64,000 nucleotides of DNA, taken from positions 43,242 to 107,241 of the forward strand of contig CAJNDS010001957.1 in assembly GCA_905221605.1 (NCBI GenBank), given 5' to 3'. A model generated the notes under the pieces. That model made no database searches. It was not told the origin of the DNA and was given only the letters and a program-made list of their open reading frames with translations. This document shows, piece by piece, positions 13,201 through 22,980 of the stretch (position 1 is the stretch's first letter; the number at the start of each line of letters is the position of its first letter). Position numbers and translations under genes: made by a program. This DNA comes from Symbiodinium natans. Taxonomy: Eukaryota > Sar > Dinophyceae > Suessiales > Symbiodiniaceae.

Positions 13201-14970
13201 CGTGACACGTCTAGTTTCCGCCGCTTCTGTCGCGATTGCGACGCCTGGCGGGCCCCAATGCTGGAACTACGACAATACGACATGGTCAGCACAGGCCGCA
13301 GACCCGTGAGAATCGTGACTTGGTCGGACAGTATGCTGACTGAGTCGGATGGTATGTCGACCCAAGCCGACTCACCTAGAAAACGCTTTGTGCTGGAATG
13401 CCATAAACTGCGCAGTCTTTGCCAGATTTGGGCGATTGGGTAGCGGTTTCAAGAAGCCTCTCACGATCATTGATTGCTCGTTAACATCCCCCTTCAGAGC
13501 GCTTGATGCATGACGGAAGTACGACATCTGCAGCTGTCAGGCCTTGCCCTTGTCTGGACTCCACGCCTACTTCAGAGAATGGAGCAAAGCCATTCTTAGG
13601 CCTAACTGGCAAAAGCCCGGTGATGCAGGATGCGTCCACCCCACACCAAGGCAGAGAGCATGGTCGGACGTAGGGTACTGCCCCCGAAACCCGCTCGAGC
13701 CTCCGGCGTTTTGTGAGAACTCCAGCACCACGCATGCCAGTGGGCCTGAACACGATGCAAGTTCTTGACGGACCCAAGCGGAGGCCAGGCAGGTGCACGA
13801 GGAAACGCAGCTGGCGAAGTGGTCTGTCAGGTCAGAAACTGGGCGGCAGGCGACTGCATCTGTGGCGTAGACCTAAGCTTCATCTGTGGAGAGTGCGTGG
13901 GCCACTGGGTGGGAATGGCCTGACCAGGGCGGCCAGTGTCTCGGAGCATTTCAGAATGGCAGAAGGAAGAAGCCTCTGACAAACATGGCGCTGAAACCCA
14001 GAACTGGAGGCTACGCTACTCGGATTGATCAACGCGGGCAAAAAGCGTTGACCGCTGAACATCAAGGCGCAAGAAAAGCGTTCTCCTGCTCATGTGCCCT
14101 CCGCAGCCAACACATCTTCTGACAAGAAGGGCTCTAAGGCTCAGCTGGGGGAAGCCGGTCAGGGGTCGAACAGAGGGGCTGGTTTCAGCCGCGGCCCTAT
14201 AGCGCAGCGCCTGCATGTGCAAATACCTGACACCAACCCGCCGACTGTGAGTATCGTGGAACATTCGCACGCCACTGCCACGGTCCGGGAAGCTTGACAT
14301 GTCAGAATGACAGAACACAAACAAGAAAGAAACTGAGACTTCGTTCCACTACACACTCGCACCTCGCTCTTGTTCACCTGGGCCTCCAACACGTGGTCTA
14401 GCCCTGTGTCCAGGCTTGGCATGAGATTTTGGCCACGGATCGTGACACGTCTAGTTTCCGCCGCTCCTGTCGCGATTGCGAGGGAGGCCTGGCGGGCCCC
14501 AATGCTAGAACTGAAACGACATGGTCAGCACAGGCCGCAGACCCGTGAGAATCGTGACTTGGTCGGACAGTATGCCGACCTAATCCGACTGCCCCAAAAT
14601 GCTTTGTGCTGGAATGCCATAAACTGCGGAGTCTTTGCTAGATTTGGGCGCTTGGGTATCAGTTTCAAGAAGCTTCTCAGGATCATTGATTGCTCGTTAA
14701 CCTTCCCCTTCCGACAAGCGATTGCTGACATGGCAGAACACTCGTTTGATGCATGACGGAAGCACGACATCTCCAGCCGCAAGCCCGATCGTGACTCTTT
14801 TGTCAGCACAAACCGCAGACCCGTGAGAATCGTGACTTGAAGGGATGGTATGCCGACATACGCCGAGTCACCATGATAGAAAACGCTTTATGCTGGAACA
14901 CCATGAACTGCCGAGTCTTTGCTAGGTTTGGGCGCCTGGGTATCAGTTTCAAGAAGCTTGGTATCTCACA
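10255..14970. repeat. Tandem array of ~0.95-kb units, about five copies
   Basis: A landmark beginning CAGAACTGGAGGCTACGCT recurs near 10318, 11267, 12257, 12750 and 14001. A second landmark (GTCAGCACAGGCCGCAGACC) recurs near 10833, 11782, 13286 and 14523, with a partial copy near 14800. The first two copies are offset by exactly 949 bases and differ at only a few positions. The third copy is internally deleted, the fourth and fifth carry short insertions and deletions, and copy boundaries are blurred by unrelated inserts at 12095-12250 and 13530-13880. Each full copy keeps a small open frame on both strands (see findings). I recognise no transposase, reverse transcriptase or known domain. Confidence 0.9.
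12814..13059 (+). CDS. Small conserved open frame of the tandem unit (doubtful gene)
   Basis: An 81-codon frame starting ATGGCGCAAGAA; equivalent frames lie at 10412-10603, 11361-11552 and 14094-14297. The predicted product is hydrophilic and rich in Ser, Ala and Gly, without signal peptide or known domain. Length differences between copies within this stretch that I checked are multiples of three (9, 3, 9, 3 and 21 bases), which would fit coding constraint. The opposite strand is also open in all copies (10334-10630 and equivalents), so the sequence alone does not tell which strand, if either, codes. Confidence 0.2.
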   Translation: MAQEKRSPAHVPSAANTSSDKKGSKAQLGEAGQGSNRGAGFSCGPIGPIACHRLHVQIPDTNPPNVSIVDHSHASATVREA

Positions 14971-14974
14971 AGCA

Positions 14975-17345
14975 GATGTGGAAGGGACATGAGCTTGGCA
15001 TCAGGCAAGCCCATGGCTTCGCTTCCTTTCGCACTCGCAAGAAAACCTGCGATCCTCTTATTTAGCCGTGATCCCGAACTGCATGCCGGGTGCTTTCAAG
15101 AGAGACCCCGCTTTCTGCAAAGTGCAGGTCGTCGAGGTGTGGAGGCTGCGGCTAGCTACGGCCCATGCAGCGGTGTGTCTACAGAGTCCTTGACCTCAAA
15201 AAAGTTGATTGAAACCATCAACGGACCTCACGACGACCAGCACCCGTGCGGCAGGCGGGGGCCCACACAGAAGCTGCTCACAAGCACTGAAAACGCCAGC
15301 AAGGCTTGAGCCAAAGAAGCTCCTGTCTCAAACGCCTGCTACGGCCATGCGCAATGCGGAAAGGCACAGGGTGTCGTATCGCGACAGACACGGTCACAAA
15401 CTCCTCAAGAAGCTCAAGAAGTCGAGCCGTCAAGCGCAAAACGCATGGACATTGCCAGGTAGACCAGGTTATCCCAAGAAGGTATTAGCGGTTGGTCAAT
15501 TTCGACATTGAGCGAGTTCCTACTTCTGAGGGCGGCGCAAAACAACAAAAACCTTACTGCTTGTGAGAGAGTACAAGGCCGAGCCAGAACTCCTGAATCT
15601 GAGGCCTCCCCCGTCCGTCCGCAAGCGGTAGCTCAGCTTGACAGAAGGGATACCGTGATACCAAATAGGAGAGCGCGCGCTGCGTGTGTCGCACAGTGTG
15701 TCGCGCAGACCGAGTGGCGCCTGCCGACTAACGTGTCTAACGCTGCAAGCGAACATAAGAAGCCGTCCGACGAGTTCACTCCACCGAAGGCACTTGACCT
15801 GTCACCCCAGGCGCTCTGTCAACCTTTGCCTTCCGAGATCCCCGACCTGAGGCAGAATGCGGAGCAGCACCACAGGAATGGCACTGGCACTGAAAAAGGG
15901 TGCAGGATGGGCGAAGAGGCGGCAGCGAAGGTCGACCTCCCTTCTGCACACGACCACGACAACCCGTCTGACTACTACACGATTGAACCTGCCAGGAGGT
16001 CTGGGGGTGGAGAACTCTTGGCAGCGCCGGCAGCTGGCCTAGACATAGGCACAAGCCCAAGACACCGATTCAGGAACCATACCACCGCTGCAAGCAGTGC
16101 AAGCCGGAACGCACGGGTGCAACCGGGAGTGCATGCGTGAGCTCCCCGGAAAAGTCTCCCCCTTCGGCTGACGTGTCACTTGCAGCGGCGGACCTGCTTC
16201 TTTTCGGACGTGGCCTCCTCGCCTAGGCACATCACATGACCTGCGAGGCCTTCCACATCAGCCTGGGCAGCCATTTGGTGACTCGGCGAAAGCTGGCCTT
16301 CAGTGGCTTGGAAGCACATGAGCCCCGTTGCTGACAGTCAAACACATTCGGCCACTGCCTTAGGAGGCCGAAGCACGGCCGGCAAAGGACCGAATTCCTT
16401 GGGATCGGCACCCTACAGCAGGCCTACCCATCAGGGCAAGGCTTCAAAAGGGGAAAAGGGCTCGGGAAGCAATGAAAAAACTTCGCTAGCGCCTTGCCCT
16501 TTCGTCTTTGTGGAAACTTCTCCAACTTTATGCTGGCAACTCTGAGAGCTTTAGCTCTAACACCACAGTACGGGCCACGAGCTCGGAATGCGCTGCTTGA
16601 CTTGTTGATATCAGGGAGGTGTTCAAGCGAGCTGGCGGCACAAAGGCAGCAACACAGGCTCACTCAGGCCGATGCCCAGATGCGTCCAGAAGTGACGTTC
16701 AACAACCTACCCTTCTCCATGGTCAGGGAGAGCTCCCAAGCCTCAGTTCCGAGCGCCTGCGGCTCGGTGGACATTGCTAGATGCCGCCGTCCAGCCAGTA
16801 GTCCCGCCAGTGAAGCCTCAGAAAGGCAATGGAGCTTAGTTTGTTCAAAGTATAAACATTAGATCACGCAAACTTCAACACGTCACACATGGAAAACCAC
16901 CAGTACCAGTAGAACAATAACCATGTTGCAACGTGCACGCTTTAGCACATGCGGTACCCCAACTCAATGTTGGGCTCAACCTTAGTGCTTGGCATGAAGT
17001 GAACCACAGCCGTTTCTTCAGCAGCCCTGAACCCTATACCCTAAACCTCCCTAAACTGCACAGGCCTGCGTGCAAGCATGGCCTTGACAATCTGCAGCCA
17101 CAGTCCATCGCCAACCATGAAGCAAAGCGGCATTGCTTCAAAATATTTCAAACAATCCGACAGATGCTCATCTAAACTTACGTCCGCCTGTAAAAACGAG
17201 TTCCTGGCCCTGCACCGCAACCAGCCATTGAAAGTTGATTCTGCACTGCTCAACACAACCCCGTTGCAACCAACTCGACTAAGATTCACACGTTCAGCGT
17301 GGGGGCTCCTACGGGATAGAGCCGAAGAACGCGGAGCAACTTAAT
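14975..17345. other. Mostly unassigned sequence
   Basis: Contains one longer plus-strand frame (15508-16140, listed separately) and otherwise only short frames. No repeat or domain recognised. Confidence 0.4.
15508..16140 (+). CDS. Unrecognised 210-codon open frame (doubtful)
   Basis: The longest plus-strand frame in this part of the window. The product would be hydrophilic and rich in Ala, Pro, Arg and Ser, with no hydrophobic segment, no conserved motif I can name and no homology I recall. All recognisable genes here are on the minus strand and made of tiny exons, so a long unspliced plus-strand gene would be out of character. It is probably a chance frame in GC-rich sequence. Confidence 0.12.
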   Translation: MSEFLLLRAAQNNKNLTACERVQGRARTPESEASPVRPQAVAQLDRRDTVIPNRRARAACVAQCVAQTEWRLPTNVSNAASEHKKPSDEFTPPKALDLSPQALCQPLPSEIPDLRQNAEQHHRNGTGTEKGCRMGEEAAAKVDLPSAHDHDNPSDYYTIEPARRSGGGELLAAPAAGLDIGTSPRHRFRNHTTAASSASRNARVQPGVHA

Positions 17346-17441
17346 AGGGTTTAGGGTTTAGGGTTTAGGGTTTAGGGTTTAGGGTTTAGGGCTTAGGGCT
17401 TAGGGTTTAGGGTTTAGGGCTTAGGGTTTAGGGTTTAGGGT
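17346..17441 (+). repeat. Interstitial telomere-like array (TTTAGGG)n
   Basis: About thirteen heptamers, mostly TTTAGGG with several CTTAGGG variants. Confidence 0.9.
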
Positions 17442-17464
17442 CATCTTCACTTTGAGCTTGACCT

Positions 17465-18060
17465 AGAATCGGAACGGTACGACTGTTCATCGGCGATCTG
17501 GTGGCCAACACGGCAGAGAAACTGCTTGGCGGCCTTGTCCACGGCTGTTCATCGATGGGCGTCTAGGCGGGAGCCGCGCACGCTCGCTTTGAGCATTGTT
17601 GAGACCAACTTAACAGCAAGCTAAACTTTCAAGGTTTGACGATAGACACTTGTGCTGTGCCCCTCACAATGATCCGTCTCCTGTGGCAGAGGCATCAAAA
17701 TCGGAACTGTTCGACTGTTCATCGACGGTCTGTTGGTGGACAAGGCGGCAGGGAAACTGCGTTGCAGCATCTGATCTGATGGGACAGCCTTGCCCACAGC
17801 TGTTCATCGATGGCGTCTAGGCGTGAGCCCAACATTTTCAGCATTGCTGCCCAACTTCATATGCGACGTCTCCTGTGGCAAGACATCAAAGTCGGGACGG
17901 TACGACTGTTCATCGACGGTCTGTTGGCAGCCAATGCATGTCTGCATCTGATCTGACGGGACGGCCTTGTCCACAGCTGCTCATCGATGGACAGCTGTTC
18001 GCCGATGGGCATCTGGGCATGAGCAGCGAGGGAACGCTCGTTTTGAGCATTGGTGAGCAC
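17465..18060. repeat. Three degenerate direct repeats
   Basis: A block reading roughly TCGGAACGGTACGACTGTTC followed by ATCGACGGTCTGTTGG recurs near 17468, 17700 and 17892. Each is followed by similar CCACAGCTGTTCATCGATGG text. Spacing is about 230 and 190 bases, and copies differ by substitutions and indels. The start lies just after the telomeric array. Confidence 0.75.
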
Positions 18061-18279
18061 AACCGAACGTTCCAGATCTTAGATGCTGATACTGTGCCCA
18101 CAACAATGCTCTACACGACGTCTCCTCCTGGCCAGCCACCTGTGGCAAGGCCACTAGCTGCCCGACCAAGTACCCCGACTTAACGGAATTGAAGCTGTAT
18201 TGCTTCTTCACTTCTCCCACTTCTATTGCGAGACAGAGGAGGGCAATGGGCCTCTACAAATGGGTTGAACCCAGCAGCA

Positions 18280-20010
18280 CGGTTCATCTTTTCCGCCTGC
18301 AGTTCATCCTGTTGCAGCAGAAACATCGAAACTTCAAAGGGACCTGCGCGCGGCATTTTCTGCGATGTCTGCGATTCGTCCGATGACTTCATCGGGCCAC
18401 AGAGCGCGACCTACAGGCCAAGATGAATCGATTGATGGACAAAACTCCTCTGCTGGGAGGTCATCTCTTCCGGACTGGCTCACGCCCATTCCGCCTCTCC
18501 GGCCAGTTGCTGCGCTGGGTGAAACTTTGCCTGTTGAGCTGTGTGCATCAGCTGGTGTCCCAGCTGTTCGAGCTCAGCATCTGCAATTTCTTGTGCAGAG
18601 CATTTGGCGTTTCATTTGAGTGCAGGATGCCATGACGCATGCGGCGTACATGCTGCGAGGGTCACCCTTCTGAGAAGGACTGGCCTGCCCAGTTAGGCTT
18701 GGATGAGTTCTGTCAGTTTTGTGCTTTCAGGGCATTGATCTGTCCTGTGGGGTGCTTTCCATTGAGACGGTTTTGGGGTTGAACAGGACCTCATCCGTCG
18801 GGCTAGGCTTTGTGCTGTTGGACTGCCGATACGGGCTGGGGCGGCTCTTACGCCCTTTGTAGTTCTCAAAGACCATATGGGGGCCGCCCTGCATTGCAGG
18901 GCGAGTGCTTCAGTGCGAGTCTGTGCTACGGCTTTGACAGTTCAGGGCTAAGGACTTGAAATTTCAGGCTGTGTATCACTGCTATAACTATGCTACCATG
19001 CTTTCGCATTATTGCAACATCACTGTCCCCCGTAACCCTAAACCGAACTATAAACCTCCAAAATCCGCCCTGGCTCCAGCAACGTTTTAGTCTGGTTGAC
19101 ATGGTTCAGGCGGTACCTCACGTTCGTCAAGAATGAAACTCAGGTTCAGGGCTATAGGGCGAGGGTCAGTATAAGAACTGGTCATAACGTTTGTTTGCAC
19201 TTGGCAAAACCCTTTCAGGGTATGTCCATGGGTCAGAACGCTCGCACAGCAAGCTGCACTAAGCTTGGCTGCATGGTCTATTCGAATCCGCTGAGGACCG
19301 CGGGAAGGTGCAAAAAGCCCGCAAACAGAGTCATTCAGCCATTAAGTTGAAGGAGATAAAGACTCGAAACACTCTGGACCCCTCTAGTCTAGCAAACTAT
19401 AGAACCTGGCATAGATCCATATCGTAGCATATCGCAGAGTCTTCCCGTAGGATGCTACATCAAAACGCCTGCCATACGGTACTGCACACACTCCGCACAA
19501 AGGCCGCCCTGGAAGAAACCCTCCTGAGACCCCGCTTTTGCACTTTGCACCTGCCATGATGGCAGCTGTTGTGCAGGATAGGAAATATGCAAACGGTAGA
19601 TGTTTCGGTTTCAGAGGAGACTGGGGTCTGGATTTGGAATGTCTACACTTGCATCACTCTTCGGAGGTAGACATCGACATACCCACCTTTCACAGAGTGG
19701 AACTGTAGGCAAAGCATTCACAACCCTGGAAGGAGCACTGGCCGAACCATCTGCTCGGCGGGATTCTGGTGATAAACATTGACAATTCCGGCTGCCGTGC
19801 GGCAGGAAACCGTCGAAGGAATGATTGTGTCCATCTGCTTCGCAGATGTGCGACGCCCGTCCATGCTAAATTGCCTGGATCGCCGCATAGTGGTGCTCAT
19901 AGTGGTGCCTCCCAAGCTTAACTTCCGCCCAGGAAGGTCGGATGAAGGCCATGCTCCGTCCTCGGTCGCTGATTGCATTGTCGCTGAGATCCATCTTGAG
20001 TATGGGCACC
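18280..20010. repeat. Dispersed single copy of the ~1.5-kb repeat
   Basis: Closely resembles 36840-38640 and, from 18650 onward, the tandem units at 37218-40181. Shared landmarks include CTGCGATGTCTGCGATTCGT (18362 and 36888), the CTGCGAGGGTCACCCT segment (18653), and the GGTTGACATGGTTCAGGC segment (about 19090). It carries the leucine-rich-repeat exon described at 19961-20009. Divergence from the 37-40 kb copies is clearly greater than between those copies. Confidence 0.85.
19961..20009 (-). CDS. Leucine-rich-repeat exon inside the dispersed repeat
   Basis: Read on the minus strand, 49 bases encode the RNI-type leucine-rich-repeat segment KVPILKMDLSDNAISDRG, with the first K codon lying just outside the exon. 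It is preceded by an acceptor (CAAAG) and followed by a GA-type donor within CGAGGACGG. The same exon recurs at 38578-38626 and 40069-40117. It lies downstream, on the same strand, of the larger LRR gene at 22981-27850 and may be a later exon of that gene or of a relative. Function beyond a protein-interaction fold is unknown. Confidence 0.5.
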
Positions 20011-20330
20011 TTTGACACATGGGCCATGCAATCATTGGCCCTTGACCATTAAAGCTGAGAGGCATGGGTATGAGTAGGTTTGCCAAAGAAGTGAAGGGTG
20101 TTATGGAATGCAAGAAGGGTTTCGCAGGGGCTTGAAGGGGGCGGAAGGTACCTTTCGAAGACGGTTTGAAGGCGGATTCCCTCAAGAATGCTCTAAAGGG
20201 ATGTGAAGGGGCGCTGAAGTAAGGATTTTTGTAGGGTGAAGGTAAGGAGTTCATGCCATATGGGATTTGCAAGAGGTTCATTAGGAGTTTAGTGATGCAT
20301 TTTTTGCTGTTGGGGCGGGGCAGGGGGTTT

Positions 20331-20352
20331 TCTCTCTCTCTCTCTCTCTCTC
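20331..20352. repeat. (CT)n microsatellite
   Basis: Eleven CT dinucleotides in a row. Confidence 0.9.
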
Positions 20353-21292
20353 AGTTGGGCCTTCTCGTTGTTGTAATTCACGACCGCTTCCGCATCCACG
20401 AAAGCATACAGTGAAGCTGCGGTGGCTTCGACGGTTTGGCCCAACGTTTGGCCAAGGACCTGAGATTGTCAGTGCCCCATGCCTCTCTTGAATGGCCATG
20501 TGCCTAACCGGCCCCCAGATATGATCCTGGGTCTCGAAACCCCCCCTCCCTATGTCAAAGGGAAAGTGAACAAGAGTACCAAGGCAGACCGTAGGTTCGG
20601 AGACAGTAGTGGTGCGGTGCAAGTGCTCGTGGATCTTGGTCCTGCGAGCATGGAAACCGAATTCTGTATTGTAGACTGCGGTAGACGGAGGAAAACCTTG
20701 CGTACCACCAAAAATGTGCACTGCCATTCCATGGCCATCGCAAGTGGTGCACCGTTGAGAAGATTGAGTCTTTGATGAGCTAGCTGTCTAGACCCATCAC
20801 AAATCGCAGTTGTTAACAGTCCTCAAAAATTGGTAGTGTCACTGCTGCAAAATACGTCCACAGGAGAGCCACTATCTAGATTGGTAGCGGCCGCGAAGAG
20901 TGAAGTAAATCAGCACCATGATCCTGGTTAAACCTGTTCTCCATGCTTTGACACTGCTATTGCCAGAAGTCACGCAAGACTAGGGTTGTTTCCATTGAGC
21001 CGGAAGTCCAGCGAAGACTTCGCCGGCAATGTAACGCCAGCTCTGCAACAGGTGCTTCGTGCTCAGAGGTTTGGGACGTAGCTAATCCAATAAGTGATCA
21101 CGCGTAGCACGTTGCAGGAAAAGCCCCGTGACACCAGGAAACTCCAAACTTACTGTTTAGTAATGCAGCAATCGCTCCAATGATTTCAAGTCCTGCATAA
21201 GCACTATATATGTGTCGCCACGACAGACAGAAGCAGCTAGGCTCAAATGAGTCGGTGCCAACTGCCGCTCGCAATCGAGGCGAAATTCTGCC
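20353..21292. other. No gene recognised
   Basis: Both strands are open over 20479-20727, but neither product resembles a family I know. The rest holds only short frames. Confidence 0.35.
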
Positions 21293-21455
21293 TTACGCAG
21301 CTTGCTGATACATGCACATTTCAATCTCAAGCGCCGCGAGCTTCTGGACCAATTCTTGCATCCGGTTTTTTGAAAAGGCTATGAATTCAGCACTTCCCCG
21401 TCCTCCACGCATGGAAGAAGACTCTCTTCCAGGATAAGGCCTAAAGCACAAACTC
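21293..21455 (-). CDS. Candidate terminal exon with a coiled-coil tail
   Basis: On the minus strand a good acceptor (GTGTTTTCTGCAG) at 21456 is followed by an open frame ending with a TAA stop at 21293. The last 25 residues read KNRMQELVQKLAALEIEMC and then MYQQAA, a heptad-like helix. It lies downstream of the SHGWE/LRR gene on the same strand and could be its final exon, or belong to another gene. A second frame through the same stretch ends earlier, so the phase is not certain. No family recognised. Confidence 0.3.
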
Positions 21456-22082
21456 CTGCAGAAAACACATGTTCGAATGTTAGTTGTCTCTCCATGCCCG
21501 CACCAGGAGCCAACGGCACAAAAAATGAAAAATAAAAAACATTCTGCCATTTGTGATCTTGGCAGCCCATGCCTTTAGAAGGCATATGGCACCCTCATCT
21601 TCAATCCGATTGCCTGCTGCTTGCACATGATCAGGGACAGCTGCCATACTTCTCTCTTTCCCCTAAACTTTGTGCGGGAATCGGGCGAGTGAAAATTTTT
21701 CGGACGCTTTCTTGACCTAGCCTCAGGTGCCTTCAAATGCCGCACGTGCACGCGGATCTGCAAGGTTGCAAGGTCACGTAGGGCTTCGTGACGCTCGTTG
21801 GGGCGTATGCATCCGTATGTCTGCTGCGCGAGGGCAAAACCCAAAATCCAGATTGATGGGCTACACCCTGCATGACTCAAGCCCCTGCCGCACTTTCCTC
21901 AGTCATCAGTACAATGGAGGATGCCCTCCATGAACAGTAGTTGGATCACGCATGAAGTGGTTGAACCCGTGTGCTCATCCCTAGGTTCACATAGGGCCAC
22001 ATCTTTGCCGCCTAAGCTCTCCGTAAAAGCTTGCTTTGCACGGCATGGTGTATGGCATGGTGTTGCGTCTGTACGCAATGGT

Positions 22083-22130
22083 AACCCTAAACCCTAAACC
22101 CTAAACCCTAAACCCTAAACCCTAAACCGT
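22083..22130 (+). repeat. Interstitial telomere-like array (CCCTAAA)n
   Basis: Nearly seven uninterrupted CCCTAAA heptamers. Confidence 0.95.
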
Positions 22131-22304
22131 AAGACTTCGAGATGACGGAGGGCACTGCCAAGATAAAACCGCAGGAGAGGGATGCTTCGGCTCGGCATGA
22201 CAAAGTAGTGGTACAAAGTTACTGGAGGTTACTGGAGTCGTAGGAGTTTGGTGGCCATAGTAGCATCCAAACTTGAATCAAAACCACTTGCAAGCTCACT
22301 GATT

Positions 22305-22348
22305 TATATATATATATATATAGAGAGAGAGATATATATATATATATC
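22305..22348. repeat. (TA)n-(GA)n-(TA)n microsatellite
   Basis: A TA run, a short GA run and a second TA run. Confidence 0.9.
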
Positions 22349-22488
22349 ATCTTCCCCTTTGCTTTCAACTTCCTGGCCTGCGAGAATCAACTCCTCGAGG
22401 CTGGAAAAGTCCATGTGAGCAGCAATCTCGGTGGCACCTGTCCAAAGGCTTAGGGCAGCAGCTTCTTGTCTTAACCTGGAATTCCTCG

Positions 22489-22511
22489 CCCCCCCCCCCC
22501 CCCCCCCCCCC
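22489..22511. repeat. Poly-C tract
   Basis: Twenty-three consecutive C residues. Tracts of this length are prone to sequencing and assembly length error. Confidence 0.9.
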
Positions 22512-22980
22512 GGCTGGCTACAAGTATCGAAAGGACTGGGACAGTTTACTGAGTCTTTTCTGAAGCTTCATCCACCTGCCGGTCCGATGATGTTGTTCTG
22601 CAGGTCGAGGTAAGTCCACCTGCCGGGACTTCAACAGAATGCCCCTTTGCTTTTCCAGTGACCCACAGCCCTAAACCCAGGCGCTAAACCCTAAACCCAA
22701 AAGCGCTCCAAGAGGCACGCAGAGTACTCGCAGGGGTGAAGGGAGGCTCGAGGGGAGCACCATGGGTCCAACAGCAACAACCCAACACGCGAAACAAATG
22801 GAAACAAGAGTTCAGCCGATCACTGATCGATCACACTAGAACACCTCAGGCGCAGGCACGCCGAGGACTCCTACGTCCAAGCGGTTTGGGGACACAGCTT
22901 TGGAGCATTTTGCAACTTGTTTTGCTCAGAGGCATTAGAACAGCTGACAAACTTCCGCTGAGCTCGATATGCTCTCCAAC

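Noticed and set aside
10255-14970. CRISPR-like or rDNA spacer array
   Set aside because: Units are ~950 bases with no short repeat-spacer pattern, and I see no rRNA sequence.
15508-16140. Plus-strand 210-codon frame as a confident gene
   Set aside because: No recognisable motif, GC-rich composition that favours open frames, and opposite strand to all recognised genes. Kept only as a doubtful entry.
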